Shown here: in pieces, positions 7,697-15,057 of the stretch
Layout of the letters: the number at the start of each line of letters is the position of its first letter
Numbering within the stretch: the first letter of the stretch is position 1
Source: Xanthobacter aminoxidans
Lineage (GTDB): Bacteria > Pseudomonadota > Alphaproteobacteria > Rhizobiales > Xanthobacteraceae
Length of the DNA stretch: 64,000 nt
Direction of reading: 5' to 3'
Assembly: GCF_023571765.1 (NCBI RefSeq)
Contig: NZ_JAMJXC010000007.1
Coordinates: 62,001-126,000 of the forward strand
Translations under genes and position numbers: made by a program
Notes under the pieces: model-generated
The model's database searches: none
Told to the model about the DNA's origin: nothing
Seen by the model: the letters and a program-made list of their open reading frames with translations, nothing else

Positions 7697-8332
7697 ATGC
7701 GCTTTGCTTCCGTGCGCTTCTCTTCTGTCCGCTTCCCCCGGAGCCTCCTGAAGACCGCCCGCGCGCTCGCGGTCGCCATGGGCGTTGTCTCTGGCCTGCC
7801 GCTCGCCGCCGGGCTCACCCCGGCCGCCGCACAACAGGGGCCGGCGCCGCAGAACTATTCAACCAACGAACTGGTGAGCAAGGGCCATTCCTTCTTCGGC
7901 AGCGTTTCCCGCGGGCTGGCGCTGTCCATCGAAAAGGCGGTGGGCCAGTGGGGCCAGCCCAACGGCTATATCCTCGGCCAGGAGGGCGCCGGCGCCTTCA
8001 TCGGCGGCCTGCGCTACGGCGAGGGCGTGCTCTACACCCGCAACGCCGGCGACCTGAAGGTCTACTGGCAGGGCCCCTCGGTAGGCTGGGACTTCGGCGG
8101 CGACGGCGCTCGCACCATGATCCTCGTCTACAACCTCAAGAGCGTGGACGACATCTTCCGCCGCTTCGGCGGCATTTCCGGCTCGGCCTATCTCGTCGCG
8201 GGATTCGGCATGACCGCGCTTGGCGCCGACGGGATCGTGGTGGTTCCGATCCGTTCGGGCGTGGGCGTGCGCCTCGGGGCCAATCTCGGCTACCTCAAGT
8301 TCACCCCCAATCCCACCTGGAACCCCTTCTGA
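7697..8332 (+). CDS. eipA: EipA-like envelope integrity protein (DUF1134)
   Basis: This is a periplasmic DUF1134 protein. The Brucella member, EipA, is needed for envelope integrity and virulence. A cleavable signal peptide ends near AAAQQ (residues 43-47). The mature part is highly conserved and Gly-rich, including NELVSKGHSFFGSVSRGL, GQEGAGAFIGGLRYGEG, YWQGPSVGWDFGGDGAR and the C-terminal LGANLGYLKFTPNP. At 211 residues it has the family length. The spacer upstream holds a good CtrA-box match, an 18-bp palindrome and a GANTC site, fitting cell-cycle control. The ATG at 7697 begins the signal peptide. Family identity is secure; function in this organism is inferred. Confidence 0.9.
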   Translation: MRFASVRFSSVRFPRSLLKTARALAVAMGVVSGLPLAAGLTPAAAQQGPAPQNYSTNELVSKGHSFFGSVSRGLALSIEKAVGQWGQPNGYILGQEGAGAFIGGLRYGEGVLYTRNAGDLKVYWQGPSVGWDFGGDGARTMILVYNLKSVDDIFRRFGGISGSAYLVAGFGMTALGADGIVVVPIRSGVGVRLGANLGYLKFTPNPTWNPF

Positions 8333-8476
8333 TCGCATTGGGGGCCTGACGGCGCTGGCACGCGCGCACGGGCCATGGCATGAATGGCGCTGGCGCCCGC
8401 CTGCGACGGCGGGCGGAAGGCTCGGTCGCAGGGCGGCGTCGCCGATGTGGCCTCTAGGCAAAGGGCGAGTGCGCGC

Positions 8477-9802
8477 GTGATCGAGCAGATCATGTACTTC
8501 ATGCTGGGCGTGCTGATCGCAACGCTCGTGGCTTTGCTCGTGCTGCCCGCGGTCTGGCACCGGGCCGTCCGGCTCACCACCAAAAGGGTGGAGGCGGCGG
8601 TGCCCATCTCCATCTTCGAGGTGCAGGCCGACAAGGACCAGCAACGCGCATTCTTCGCCCTCAACCAGCGGCGGCTGGAGCTGCAATCCGACGCCATGCG
8701 CGACACCATCGTCGCCAACGCCGCCACCATCGAGACCCAGCGCCAGCGCACCTTCGAGCTGGAGGGCGAACTGAAGACCCTCCAGGCCCAGCACACATTC
8801 CTGCAAGCCACCAGCGCCGAGCGCGATGTGCTTTTGGGCGAAACGCAGGACCAGCTCGCCGACCGCACCGCCACCGTCGCCCGCCTGGAAGAGGCGCTGG
8901 CCGATCGGGTTGCCGCCCTCGCCGCGCTGGAAGCCGCCCACGGCACCCTCACCGGGGATGCCCGCGCCCAGGCCGAGGCCTTGAAGGCCCGCGAGGAGGC
9001 GCTTGCCGCCGCCCGCACCCGCGTTACTGCCCTCGAAGCGGACGTGGAGAGCCTGAGCGCGCGCCTCACCGACACCGCCCGCCGGCTCGAGGAAACGTCC
9101 GCCACCCTTGAAGCCGAGCGCGCCGCCACCCTTGAGGCCCGTGCCATCGCGGCCCAAGCCGCGACCGAGCTTTCCACCGATCTCACCGAGGCGCAGGAAG
9201 CCCTTGCCCTCAAGGTGGTCGAGAGCGAGGCGCGGGCGCAGACCATCGCCGTTCTGGAGGCCGAGCGCGACCGGCTCGCCCAGACGCTCGCCATGGCGGA
9301 GGCCGACCTTGACGCCAACCGCGCCGTCGTCCACGCCTTCGAGCAGCGGCGCGCCAGCGAGTTCGGCGCGGCCGAGGCCGAGAACCGGCGGCTTGAGGAT
9401 GCCCTGCGCATGCTCAAGGCCGACCACGCCCTCATGGAAGAGGCAGTGCAGCGCCGCCGGGACGACGGCAATACGGCGCCCGCCCCGCTCGCGAGCGAAG
9501 TCCCTGCTGCGGACGGTGCCGACAACGCGATCCTGCGCGAAAGCATGACCGACCTCGCGGCGCGCCTCGCCGCCCTCACCGCCCGGCTGGAGGGCAACGG
9601 CTCGCCCATCCGTCAGGCCGTGGCGGATGGCGCCGGCGGCGATCTCGCGTCCCGCATCCGCGCCCTGCTCGGTCCGGCCGACGGCAATGCCGAAGAAGAG
9701 GCATCCACCGGCGACGCTCCGGCGATCGAAGCCAATGCCGCTCCGTCCGATGGCACCGTCCGTCGTAGCCGCAAATCCGCGCGCAGCCGGGCGGCCGTAT
9801 AA
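8477..9802 (+). CDS. Membrane-anchored coiled-coil protein
   Basis: This is a hypothetical protein of a type common in Hyphomicrobiales. One N-terminal transmembrane helix (MYFMLGVLIATLVALLVLP) is followed by ~300 residues of Ala/Glu/Leu/Arg-rich heptads that should form a long parallel coiled coil, then a disordered acidic tail ending in a basic RRSRKSARSR patch. Automated annotation sometimes labels such proteins SMC-like, but there is no ATPase head. I chose GTG at 8477, which puts the helix at the N-terminus as in relatives; an ATG at 8384 would add 31 unlikely residues. It follows eipA by 144 bp on the same strand. A structural or envelope-tethering role is possible but unproven. Confidence 0.75.
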   Translation: MIEQIMYFMLGVLIATLVALLVLPAVWHRAVRLTTKRVEAAVPISIFEVQADKDQQRAFFALNQRRLELQSDAMRDTIVANAATIETQRQRTFELEGELKTLQAQHTFLQATSAERDVLLGETQDQLADRTATVARLEEALADRVAALAALEAAHGTLTGDARAQAEALKAREEALAAARTRVTALEADVESLSARLTDTARRLEETSATLEAERAATLEARAIAAQAATELSTDLTEAQEALALKVVESEARAQTIAVLEAERDRLAQTLAMAEADLDANRAVVHAFEQRRASEFGAAEAENRRLEDALRMLKADHALMEEAVQRRRDDGNTAPAPLASEVPAADGADNAILRESMTDLAARLAALTARLEGNGSPIRQAVADGAGGDLASRIRALLGPADGNAEEEASTGDAPAIEANAAPSDGTVRRSRKSARSRAAV

Positions 9803-9850
9803 GTCATCCGGTCGGACGCGCGCCGCCTCTCGCACAGCCGAACAGGATGA

Positions 9851-10261
9851 ATGAGCGACCTCGATGCCCCTGCGGCCCGCATTGACGCCAGGATTGCGGG
9901 ACTGAAGGACTGGCGCGGCGACGCCCTCGCCCGCGTGCGCGCCCTGATCCACGAAGCCGATCCTGAGGTGACCGAGGCAGTGAAGTGGGTGAAGCCCACC
10001 AATCCGTCCGGCGTGCCCACATGGGATCATGACGGCATCCTCTGCACCGGGGAGGTCTACAAGACCTATGTGAAGCTGACCTTCGCCCACGGCGCGGCGC
10101 TGAATGATCCGAGCGGGCTTTTCAATGCGGGCCTCGGCGGCGGCACCCGCCGGGCCATCGACATTCATGAAGGGAAAGAGGTGGAGCCCGAGGCGTTCAA
10201 GGCCCTGATTCGGGCCGCCGTGGCCCTCAACACCGCCCGGCAGGCGTCGAAGCGCCGGTAA
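9851..10261 (+). CDS. DUF1801 family protein
   Basis: This 136-residue soluble protein belongs to the DUF1801 (YdhG/YjhX-like) family, recognised by the order of segments: ARVRALIHEADPEVTEAVKWVKP, then VPTWDHDGILCTGEVYK, TYVKLTFAHGA and the C-terminal VALNTARQA. It has no signal peptide or membrane segment. The family has a small alpha/beta fold with no agreed biochemical role. The ATG at 9851 lies 48 bp after the coiled-coil gene, and the gene ends three bases before the convergent DUF2865 gene, so no terminator can lie between them. Confidence 0.8.
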   Translation: MSDLDAPAARIDARIAGLKDWRGDALARVRALIHEADPEVTEAVKWVKPTNPSGVPTWDHDGILCTGEVYKTYVKLTFAHGAALNDPSGLFNAGLGGGTRRAIDIHEGKEVEPEAFKALIRAAVALNTARQASKRR

Positions 10262-10264
10262 CGC

Positions 10265-11056
10265 CTATCGCGAGGCTACCGTGAGTTCGTCGAGGCGCGC
10301 GCGCATGGATCGCGGCAGCTCGGGGAAACGGGACGGCTCGACGAAGTCCGCCGCGCGATAGGGTGGCCCCTTGGTCTTGCCGGTGAAGACCCGGGTGCCC
10401 TCGGCGGTCATCACCACATCGCCGCGCTTCAGCGTGGGGTCTTCCATGACATCCACATGGGTGAGGCCGCCGACCTTGCCGTTGCAGGTGCAGCCCTCGA
10501 CGAGGCGCTGACGGTAGACATAGGCATTGGGCAGTTCCGAATAGGGCTTGCCCTCGCGGGTGACGGCTCCCTCGATCCCGCGCGCGGGATCCGAGGTGCT
10601 CACCACGGTCATCTTCGCGGCCGGACAGAAGGCGGCGCATTGGGCGAGATCACTCTTCTCCACCCCGGCGCGGCCGGCGAGCGGGAAATACCGCCCGTCG
10701 CAGGTGCGCACGCAGTAGCCGTGGCCACCGCCGCTGGAACTCGGCGCCGCATCAAGCATGCGCGGGGTGACGATGATGCGGGGCTGCTCGCTGGACCGAT
10801 AGGTCGGGCGAGCGCCGAACAGGGCAGAGAAAAAGTCCGTCAGGGGCGACCCGCCATGCGAGGGGAACATCCCCCGCGACTGCGCTCTCGCATCGCTGCC
10901 GAAGGGCACGAGCGCCAGCGCAAGGCCCAAGGCGAAGGCCACCATCAGCGCCAGCAGCCCGTCTTCCCGGCCGCGTGCCGATGGAAGCGCACGCTCGCCA
11001 GTATTTTCGGCCTGTGGTGCACCTTGCCCAGCTTGATCTGCCATTTTCCACCCCAT
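10265..11056 (-). CDS. DUF2865 secreted protein
   Basis: This is a DUF2865 protein of Hyphomicrobiales. One hydrophobic helix (LLALMVAFALGLALALVPF) acts as signal or anchor. The exported part has the family signature CVRTCDGRYFPL, a second cysteine pair CAAFCPAAK, the AYVYRQRLVEGCTCNG segment and the final THVDVMEDPTLKRGDVVMT. Six conserved cysteines suggest disulfides in the periplasm. The start is uncertain: ATG at 11056 has GAAGAG upstream, ATG at 11044 is also possible, and the frame stays open to 11122. Function is unknown for the family. It is convergent with the DUF1801 gene with a 3-bp gap. Confidence 0.8.
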   Translation of the reverse strand: MGWKMADQAGQGAPQAENTGERALPSARGREDGLLALMVAFALGLALALVPFGSDARAQSRGMFPSHGGSPLTDFFSALFGARPTYRSSEQPRIIVTPRMLDAAPSSSGGGHGYCVRTCDGRYFPLAGRAGVEKSDLAQCAAFCPAAKMTVVSTSDPARGIEGAVTREGKPYSELPNAYVYRQRLVEGCTCNGKVGGLTHVDVMEDPTLKRGDVVMTAEGTRVFTGKTKGPPYRAADFVEPSRFPELPRSMRARLDELTVASR

Positions 11057-11122
11057 CCCAGGCTCTTCGCATCCCAGGGCGTCACCGCGTCTCACCGCGG
11101 CCACACGCCGTTTCGAGGCCAT

Positions 11123-11350
11123 GGCTGGCGAGATGCCCGCTCAGGCCGAAGACGTGTGCGGCGCTCCGATCATTCCGCCCGACGTTCGATGCCGGTCAGG
11201 GCAGCGGACGTTCGGGCCGAAGGCGCTGGCATCGAATTTGGCGCGGTTGCCCGCGCGTGAAGATGCCCCGGGGCATGGGGCTCAGGACGTGCGATATCGC
11301 CCGGTAGCCTGTCCGCGCAAGCCACGGACAAGCTCCATCGCGATATGATC
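11123..11350. other. Non-coding or uncertain stretch upstream of DUF2865
   Basis: I see no supported gene, hairpin or repeat here. A 75-codon open frame on the plus strand from 11121 has no ribosome binding site and no recognisable domain. Confidence 0.4.
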
Positions 11351-11512
11351 TCAGGCGAATGCGGATACGCTGCGAACAGGCGGCCTAGGCGTTTCGGCCG
11401 GGTGCTCGTGCGGCTGCATAAGGAAGGCAAGGGTGGGCGTCGCGACCAGCAGGGTGGCGAACAGCATCACGACCACAGAAATCAGAACAGACCCATTGGC
11501 TACGCGGAGCAT
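11351..11512 (-). CDS. Small single-helix membrane or secreted peptide (53 aa)
   Basis: This short frame encodes 53 residues beginning MLRVANGS. A hydrophobic helix spans about residues 9-32 (VLISVVVMLFATLLVATPTL), followed by a His/Pro-rich tail with HEHPAETPRPP. The ATG at 11512 is preceded by GAGGGAG at a 7-base spacing, a strong ribosome binding site. It is isolated between the DUF2865 gene and the LysR gene. I do not recognise a family. The combination of strong ribosome binding site and a clean membrane helix argues that it is real. Confidence 0.55.
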   Translation of the reverse strand: MLRVANGSVLISVVVMLFATLLVATPTLAFLMQPHEHPAETPRPPVRSVSAFA

Positions 11513-11785
11513 CGCGGGACTCCCTCTCCCCGATTCCGGCTGATGGTCCGCCGCACCATCGCCATCCCTAATATAACCTTAATTGCCGGTGGACGGTTCC
11601 CGTGCTCAAGGTCACGTTCGCGAGAGTGGGATTGCGCGAATCAGCAAATACACCTTCGGCTTACCGCAACCGACGGCAGCGATGTTTCCCGTGTCGCGCT
11701 GCGGCAGTGGATGACCTCCGCCAGCGCTGCGGTGCGGCAACGAAGCCGCCTTGCGCGCCACCGCCCGCCGCACTGATATGGCGGC
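11513..11785. other. Upstream region of the LysR gene
   Basis: This gap holds the ribosome binding site of the small minus-strand gene at its left end and presumably the promoter of the LysR gene at its right. An AT-richer patch lies near 11565-11585 and one GANTC site at 11638-11642. No hairpin or gene is evident. Confidence 0.4.
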
Positions 11786-12715
11786 ATGATAGACAAGCTC
11801 GAATACCTGATCGCTCTTGCCCGTGAACGCCATTTCGGCCGGGCCGCCGAAGCCTGCGGCGTCACCCAGCCCACCCTCTCCGCCGGCATCAAGCAGCTGG
11901 AGGACACGCTGGGGGTGCTGCTGGTGCAGCGCGGCTCCCGCTTCATGGGCTTCACCCCCGAGGGCGAGCGGACGCTGGAATGGGCGCGGCGCATCGTGGC
12001 CGACAGCCGCGCCATGCGGCAGGACATCGACGCGCTGAAGCGCGGCCTCGCCGGCCCCCTGCGCATCGCCGCCATTCCCACGGCCCTGCCCATGGTGGCG
12101 GCGCTGACGACCCCGTTCCGCGCCCGCCATCCGGACGTGCGCTTCACGGTGATCTCGCGCACCTCCATCGAAATCCTGAACCACCTGGAAAATCTGGAGA
12201 TCGACGCGGGCCTCACCTATCTCGACAACGAGCCGCTCGGCCGGGTGAACACGGTGCCGCTCTATCGCGAGCGCTACCGCCTCGTGACGGCGGCCGATGC
12301 CAAGTATGGCGACCGCGAGAGCGTGACCTGGGCGGAGGTGGCGGAGTTGCAGCTCGCCCTCCTCACCCCGGACATGCAGAACCGGCGCATCGTGGACAAC
12401 CTCCTCGCCGCCGCCGGTGCCAGCCACAAGCCGACGCTCGAATCCAATTCCATGATCGTGCTGTTCACCCATGTGCGCACGGGGCTTTGGTCCAGCGTGA
12501 TGCCGGCCATGCTCGCGGATTCGCTGGGGCTCACCTCCACCGTGCGGTCGATTCCGATCCTGGAGCCGGACATCTCCCACTCCATCGGCCTCGTGGTGCC
12601 CCATCGGGAGCCGACCACGCCGATCACGGCAGCTCTCGTAGCGGAAGCACGACGTATCGCTCCGAAGCTGGAGCAGGCCACGGTGACCGATCCGGCAATT
12701 GCTGCAATGCAATAA
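11786..12715 (+). CDS. fdsR: LysR-family regulator, OxyR-like, of the fds operon
   Basis: This is a LysR-type transcription factor of 309 residues. The N-terminal winged helix (1-60) reads YLIALARERHFGRAAEACGVTQPTLS, very close to the OxyR/CysB branch. The effector domain spans about 90-295. It lies immediately upstream of fdsG in the same direction, the place of FdsR in other Mo-formate dehydrogenase operons, and an ATAG-N7-CTAT operator lies between them. It probably activates fds in response to formate. OxyR redox cysteines are not apparent, so peroxide sensing is unlikely. The symbol is assigned by position; the family call is secure. Confidence 0.8.
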   Translation: MIDKLEYLIALARERHFGRAAEACGVTQPTLSAGIKQLEDTLGVLLVQRGSRFMGFTPEGERTLEWARRIVADSRAMRQDIDALKRGLAGPLRIAAIPTALPMVAALTTPFRARHPDVRFTVISRTSIEILNHLENLEIDAGLTYLDNEPLGRVNTVPLYRERYRLVTAADAKYGDRESVTWAEVAELQLALLTPDMQNRRIVDNLLAAAGASHKPTLESNSMIVLFTHVRTGLWSSVMPAMLADSLGLTSTVRSIPILEPDISHSIGLVVPHREPTTPITAALVAEARRIAPKLEQATVTDPAIAAMQ

Positions 12716-12716
12716 T

Positions 12717-12742
12717 TTGGGGCGGCCATGGCCGCTCCCAAA
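12717..12742 (+). terminator. Possible terminator or hairpin after the LysR gene
   Basis: TTGGGGCGGCC pairs with GGCCGCTCCCAA around an AT centre, with one bulged base. The core GCGGCCATGGCCGC is a perfect palindrome. It starts two bases after the LysR stop. There is no T-run, so termination strength is unclear. Confidence 0.4.
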
Positions 12743-12859
12743 ACCGTGTCCGCATAGAAAAACACGATCAATATACCAAGAACCATCCCAGACTGACCGG
12801 AATGACGCAGGCCAGCGCCTTGATTTCCGGTTCCGGCGCGCCTCGAACGGGCGCCGCTT

Positions 12860-12876
12860 GATAGAGATGTTCTATC
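12860..12876. promoter_or_regulatory. LysR/OxyR-type operator upstream of fdsG
   Basis: GATAGA-GATGT-TCTATC is a perfect 6+5+6 inverted repeat, which also reads ATAG-N7-CTAT, the tetranucleotide pattern of OxyR-branch LysR regulators. It lies 112 bp before the fdsG start, a normal distance for a LysR activation site. Confidence 0.65.
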
Positions 12877-12987
12877 GCAACATCCCACAGCTGCCTTGAT
12901 TGAAGGGCCGCGTATGACACACTTTCCCCCAAGCAACACGAAGCAGCGGCAACGCGGCCTCGGTCAGTTGGGGAAAGTGAGACGTCC

Positions 12988-13482
12988 ATGGCGGTCTATG
13001 AGGATTGGAGCACCGAGCGCGCAGCGCAGGTGATCGCGGAGCACAAGCATCTCGACGGGGCGACCATGCCGATCCTGCACGCCATGCAGGAGACGTTCGG
13101 CTTCGTGCCCGATCCCGTGGTGCCGATGATCGCGGAGACGCTCAATCTCTCCCGCGCCGAGGTCTACGGCGTCCTTACCTTCTATCACGACTTCCGCCGC
13201 GAGCCGCCGGGCCGCACGGTGGTGAAGCTCTGTGCCGCCGAGGCGTGCCAGTCCATGGGCAGCACAGCCCTCACCGCCTACGCGGAGGCGAAGCTGGGCG
13301 TCTCCATGGGCGAGACCTCGGCCGATGGCCGCGTGACGCTCGAACCCATCTACTGCCTCGGCCTGTGCGCCTGTGCCCCCTCCGCCCTCGTGGACGGGCA
13401 GCTGGTCGGCCGCCTCGACCGCGCTACGGTCGACGAAATCGCCGAGTGCGTCGCCGCCGGCAAGCACTTCGGAGAGGTGTGA
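12988..13482 (+). CDS. fdsG: Formate dehydrogenase gamma subunit FdsG (NuoE-like)
   Basis: FdsG is the small [2Fe-2S] subunit of the soluble NAD-dependent molybdenum formate dehydrogenase, homologous to NuoE. Ligand cysteines are C82, C87, C123 and C127, the C-x4-C and C-x3-C pattern of the thioredoxin-like ferredoxin fold (LCAAEAC, YCLGLCAC). The helical N-terminus with LHAMQETFGFVPD and VYGVLTFYHDFR is typical. A GGGGAAAG ribosome binding site precedes the ATG. The stop codon overlaps the fdsB start, so the subunits are translationally coupled. It is the first structural gene of fdsGBA-fdhD-fdsD. Confidence 0.95.
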   Translation: MAVYEDWSTERAAQVIAEHKHLDGATMPILHAMQETFGFVPDPVVPMIAETLNLSRAEVYGVLTFYHDFRREPPGRTVVKLCAAEACQSMGSTALTAYAEAKLGVSMGETSADGRVTLEPIYCLGLCACAPSALVDGQLVGRLDRATVDEIAECVAAGKHFGEV

Positions 13483-15044
13483 TGAAGTCCCCCCGCATCT
13501 TCGTTCCCAACGACGCCACTGCCATCGCCTGCGGCGCCGACCGCGTCGCCAAGCGGCTTGAAGCCGGCCTTCTCGCCCGTGGCATCACCGCCGACATCAC
13601 CCGCAACGGCTCGCGCGGCATGTTCTGGCTGGAGCCGCTGGTGGAGATCGAGACCGAGCGCGGCCGCATCGGCTACGGCCCCGTCACGCCCGCCGAGGTG
13701 GACGAGCTTCTGCACGCCGGCTTCCTGCATGGCGCCGACCATCCCAAATGCATCGGCGTGGTGGACGAGCTGCCCTGGCTGAAGAAGCAGACGCGGCTCA
13801 CCTTCGCCCGCATCGGCATCATCGACCCGCTCTCCCTCACCGAGTACGAGGCCCACGGCGGCTATCGCGGCCTGAAGCGCGCGCTGGAGCTGGGACCGTC
13901 CGGGACGGTGGAAGAGGTGTTCGAGAGCGGCCTGCGCGGCCGCGGCGGCGCAGGCTTCCCGACCGGCATCAAGTGGCGCACCGTCGCCGCCGCCCCGGCC
14001 GACCAGAAGTACATCGTCTGCAACGCCGACGAGGGCGACTCGGGCACGTTCGCCGACCGCCTCATCATGGAGGCGGACCCCTACTGCCTCATCGAGGGCA
14101 TGACCATCGCCGGCCTCGCCGTGGGCGCGACCAAGGGCTTCGTCTATTGCCGCTCGGAATATCCCCTCGCCTTCGTGGTGATGGAGAAGGCCATCGAGAA
14201 GGCCCGCATGGCGGGGCTGCTCGGCGACAACATCCTCGGCTCCGGCGTCTCCTTCGACATGGAAATGCGCATGGGCGCCGGCGCCTATGTGTGCGGCGAG
14301 GAAACCTCGCTGCTCGAAAGCCTGGAAGGCAAGCGCGGCCTCGTGCGCGCCAAGCCGCCGCTGCCGGCGCATGTGGGCCTGTTCGGCAAGCCCACCGTCA
14401 TCAACAACCTCGTCTCCCTCGCCACCGTGCCGATCATCCTCGACAAGGGCGGCAAGTTCTATCGCGACTTCGGCATGGGCCGCTCACGCGGCACCATGCC
14501 CATCCAGCTCGCCGGCAACATCAAGCATGGCGGCCTGTTCGAGACGGCGTTCGGCATCTCGCTGGGCGAGCTTGTCAACGAGATCGGCGGCGGCACGGCC
14601 TCCGGCCGTCCCGTGAAGGCGGTGCAGGCAGGCGGGCCGCTGGGTGCCTACCTGCCGGTGCACCAGTTCGACACGCCGTTCGACTACGAGGCCTTCGCGG
14701 CCAAGGACGCGCTCATCGGCCATGGCGGCATCGTGGTGTTCGACGACACGGTGGACATGGCTCACATGGCCAAGTTCGCCATGGAGTTCTGCGCCCACGA
14801 GAGCTGCGGCAAGTGCACGCCCTGCCGAATCGGCTCCACCCGTGGCGTCGAGACCATCGACAAGATCGTCGCCGGCGAGAAGCGTGAGCAGAACCTCGCG
14901 CTGCTGGAAGACCTCTGCCACACCATGAAGCTCGGCTCGCTCTGCGCGCTCGGCGGATTCACGCCCTACCCCGTCGTCAGCGCCCTCACCCATTTCCCGG
15001 AAGACTTCGGCGCCACGCCGAAGCTGCCGGCCGCCGCAGAATAA
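13482..15044 (+). CDS. fdsB: Formate dehydrogenase beta subunit FdsB (NuoF-like)
   Basis: FdsB carries FMN, the NAD+ site and a [4Fe-4S] cluster, passing electrons from formate to NAD+. It has a ~120-residue N-terminal domain, then the NuoF core with the nucleotide/FMN motif GLRGRGGAGFPTG and NADEGDSGTFADR, and GAYVCGEETSLLESLEG. The cluster ligands are C442, C445 and C448 (SCGKCTPC) and C488. The ATG at 13482 overlaps the fdsG stop (TGATG), giving 520 residues, the standard length. The frame is open upstream but that part is fdsG in another frame. The assignment is very secure. Confidence 0.95.
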   Translation: MKSPRIFVPNDATAIACGADRVAKRLEAGLLARGITADITRNGSRGMFWLEPLVEIETERGRIGYGPVTPAEVDELLHAGFLHGADHPKCIGVVDELPWLKKQTRLTFARIGIIDPLSLTEYEAHGGYRGLKRALELGPSGTVEEVFESGLRGRGGAGFPTGIKWRTVAAAPADQKYIVCNADEGDSGTFADRLIMEADPYCLIEGMTIAGLAVGATKGFVYCRSEYPLAFVVMEKAIEKARMAGLLGDNILGSGVSFDMEMRMGAGAYVCGEETSLLESLEGKRGLVRAKPPLPAHVGLFGKPTVINNLVSLATVPIILDKGGKFYRDFGMGRSRGTMPIQLAGNIKHGGLFETAFGISLGELVNEIGGGTASGRPVKAVQAGGPLGAYLPVHQFDTPFDYEAFAAKDALIGHGGIVVFDDTVDMAHMAKFAMEFCAHESCGKCTPCRIGSTRGVETIDKIVAGEKREQNLALLEDLCHTMKLGSLCALGGFTPYPVVSALTHFPEDFGATPKLPAAAE

Positions 15045-15057
15045 TTGGAGGAACGAC

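Noticed and set aside
7859-10168. 769-codon minus-strand frame opposite eipA and the coiled-coil gene
   Set aside because: Gly/Arg/His-rich antisense sequence without domains; the plus-strand genes are supported by signal peptide, membrane helix and family motifs.
11121-11348. 75-codon plus-strand frame near 11.1 kb
   Set aside because: No ribosome binding site, no hydrophobic or family signal.
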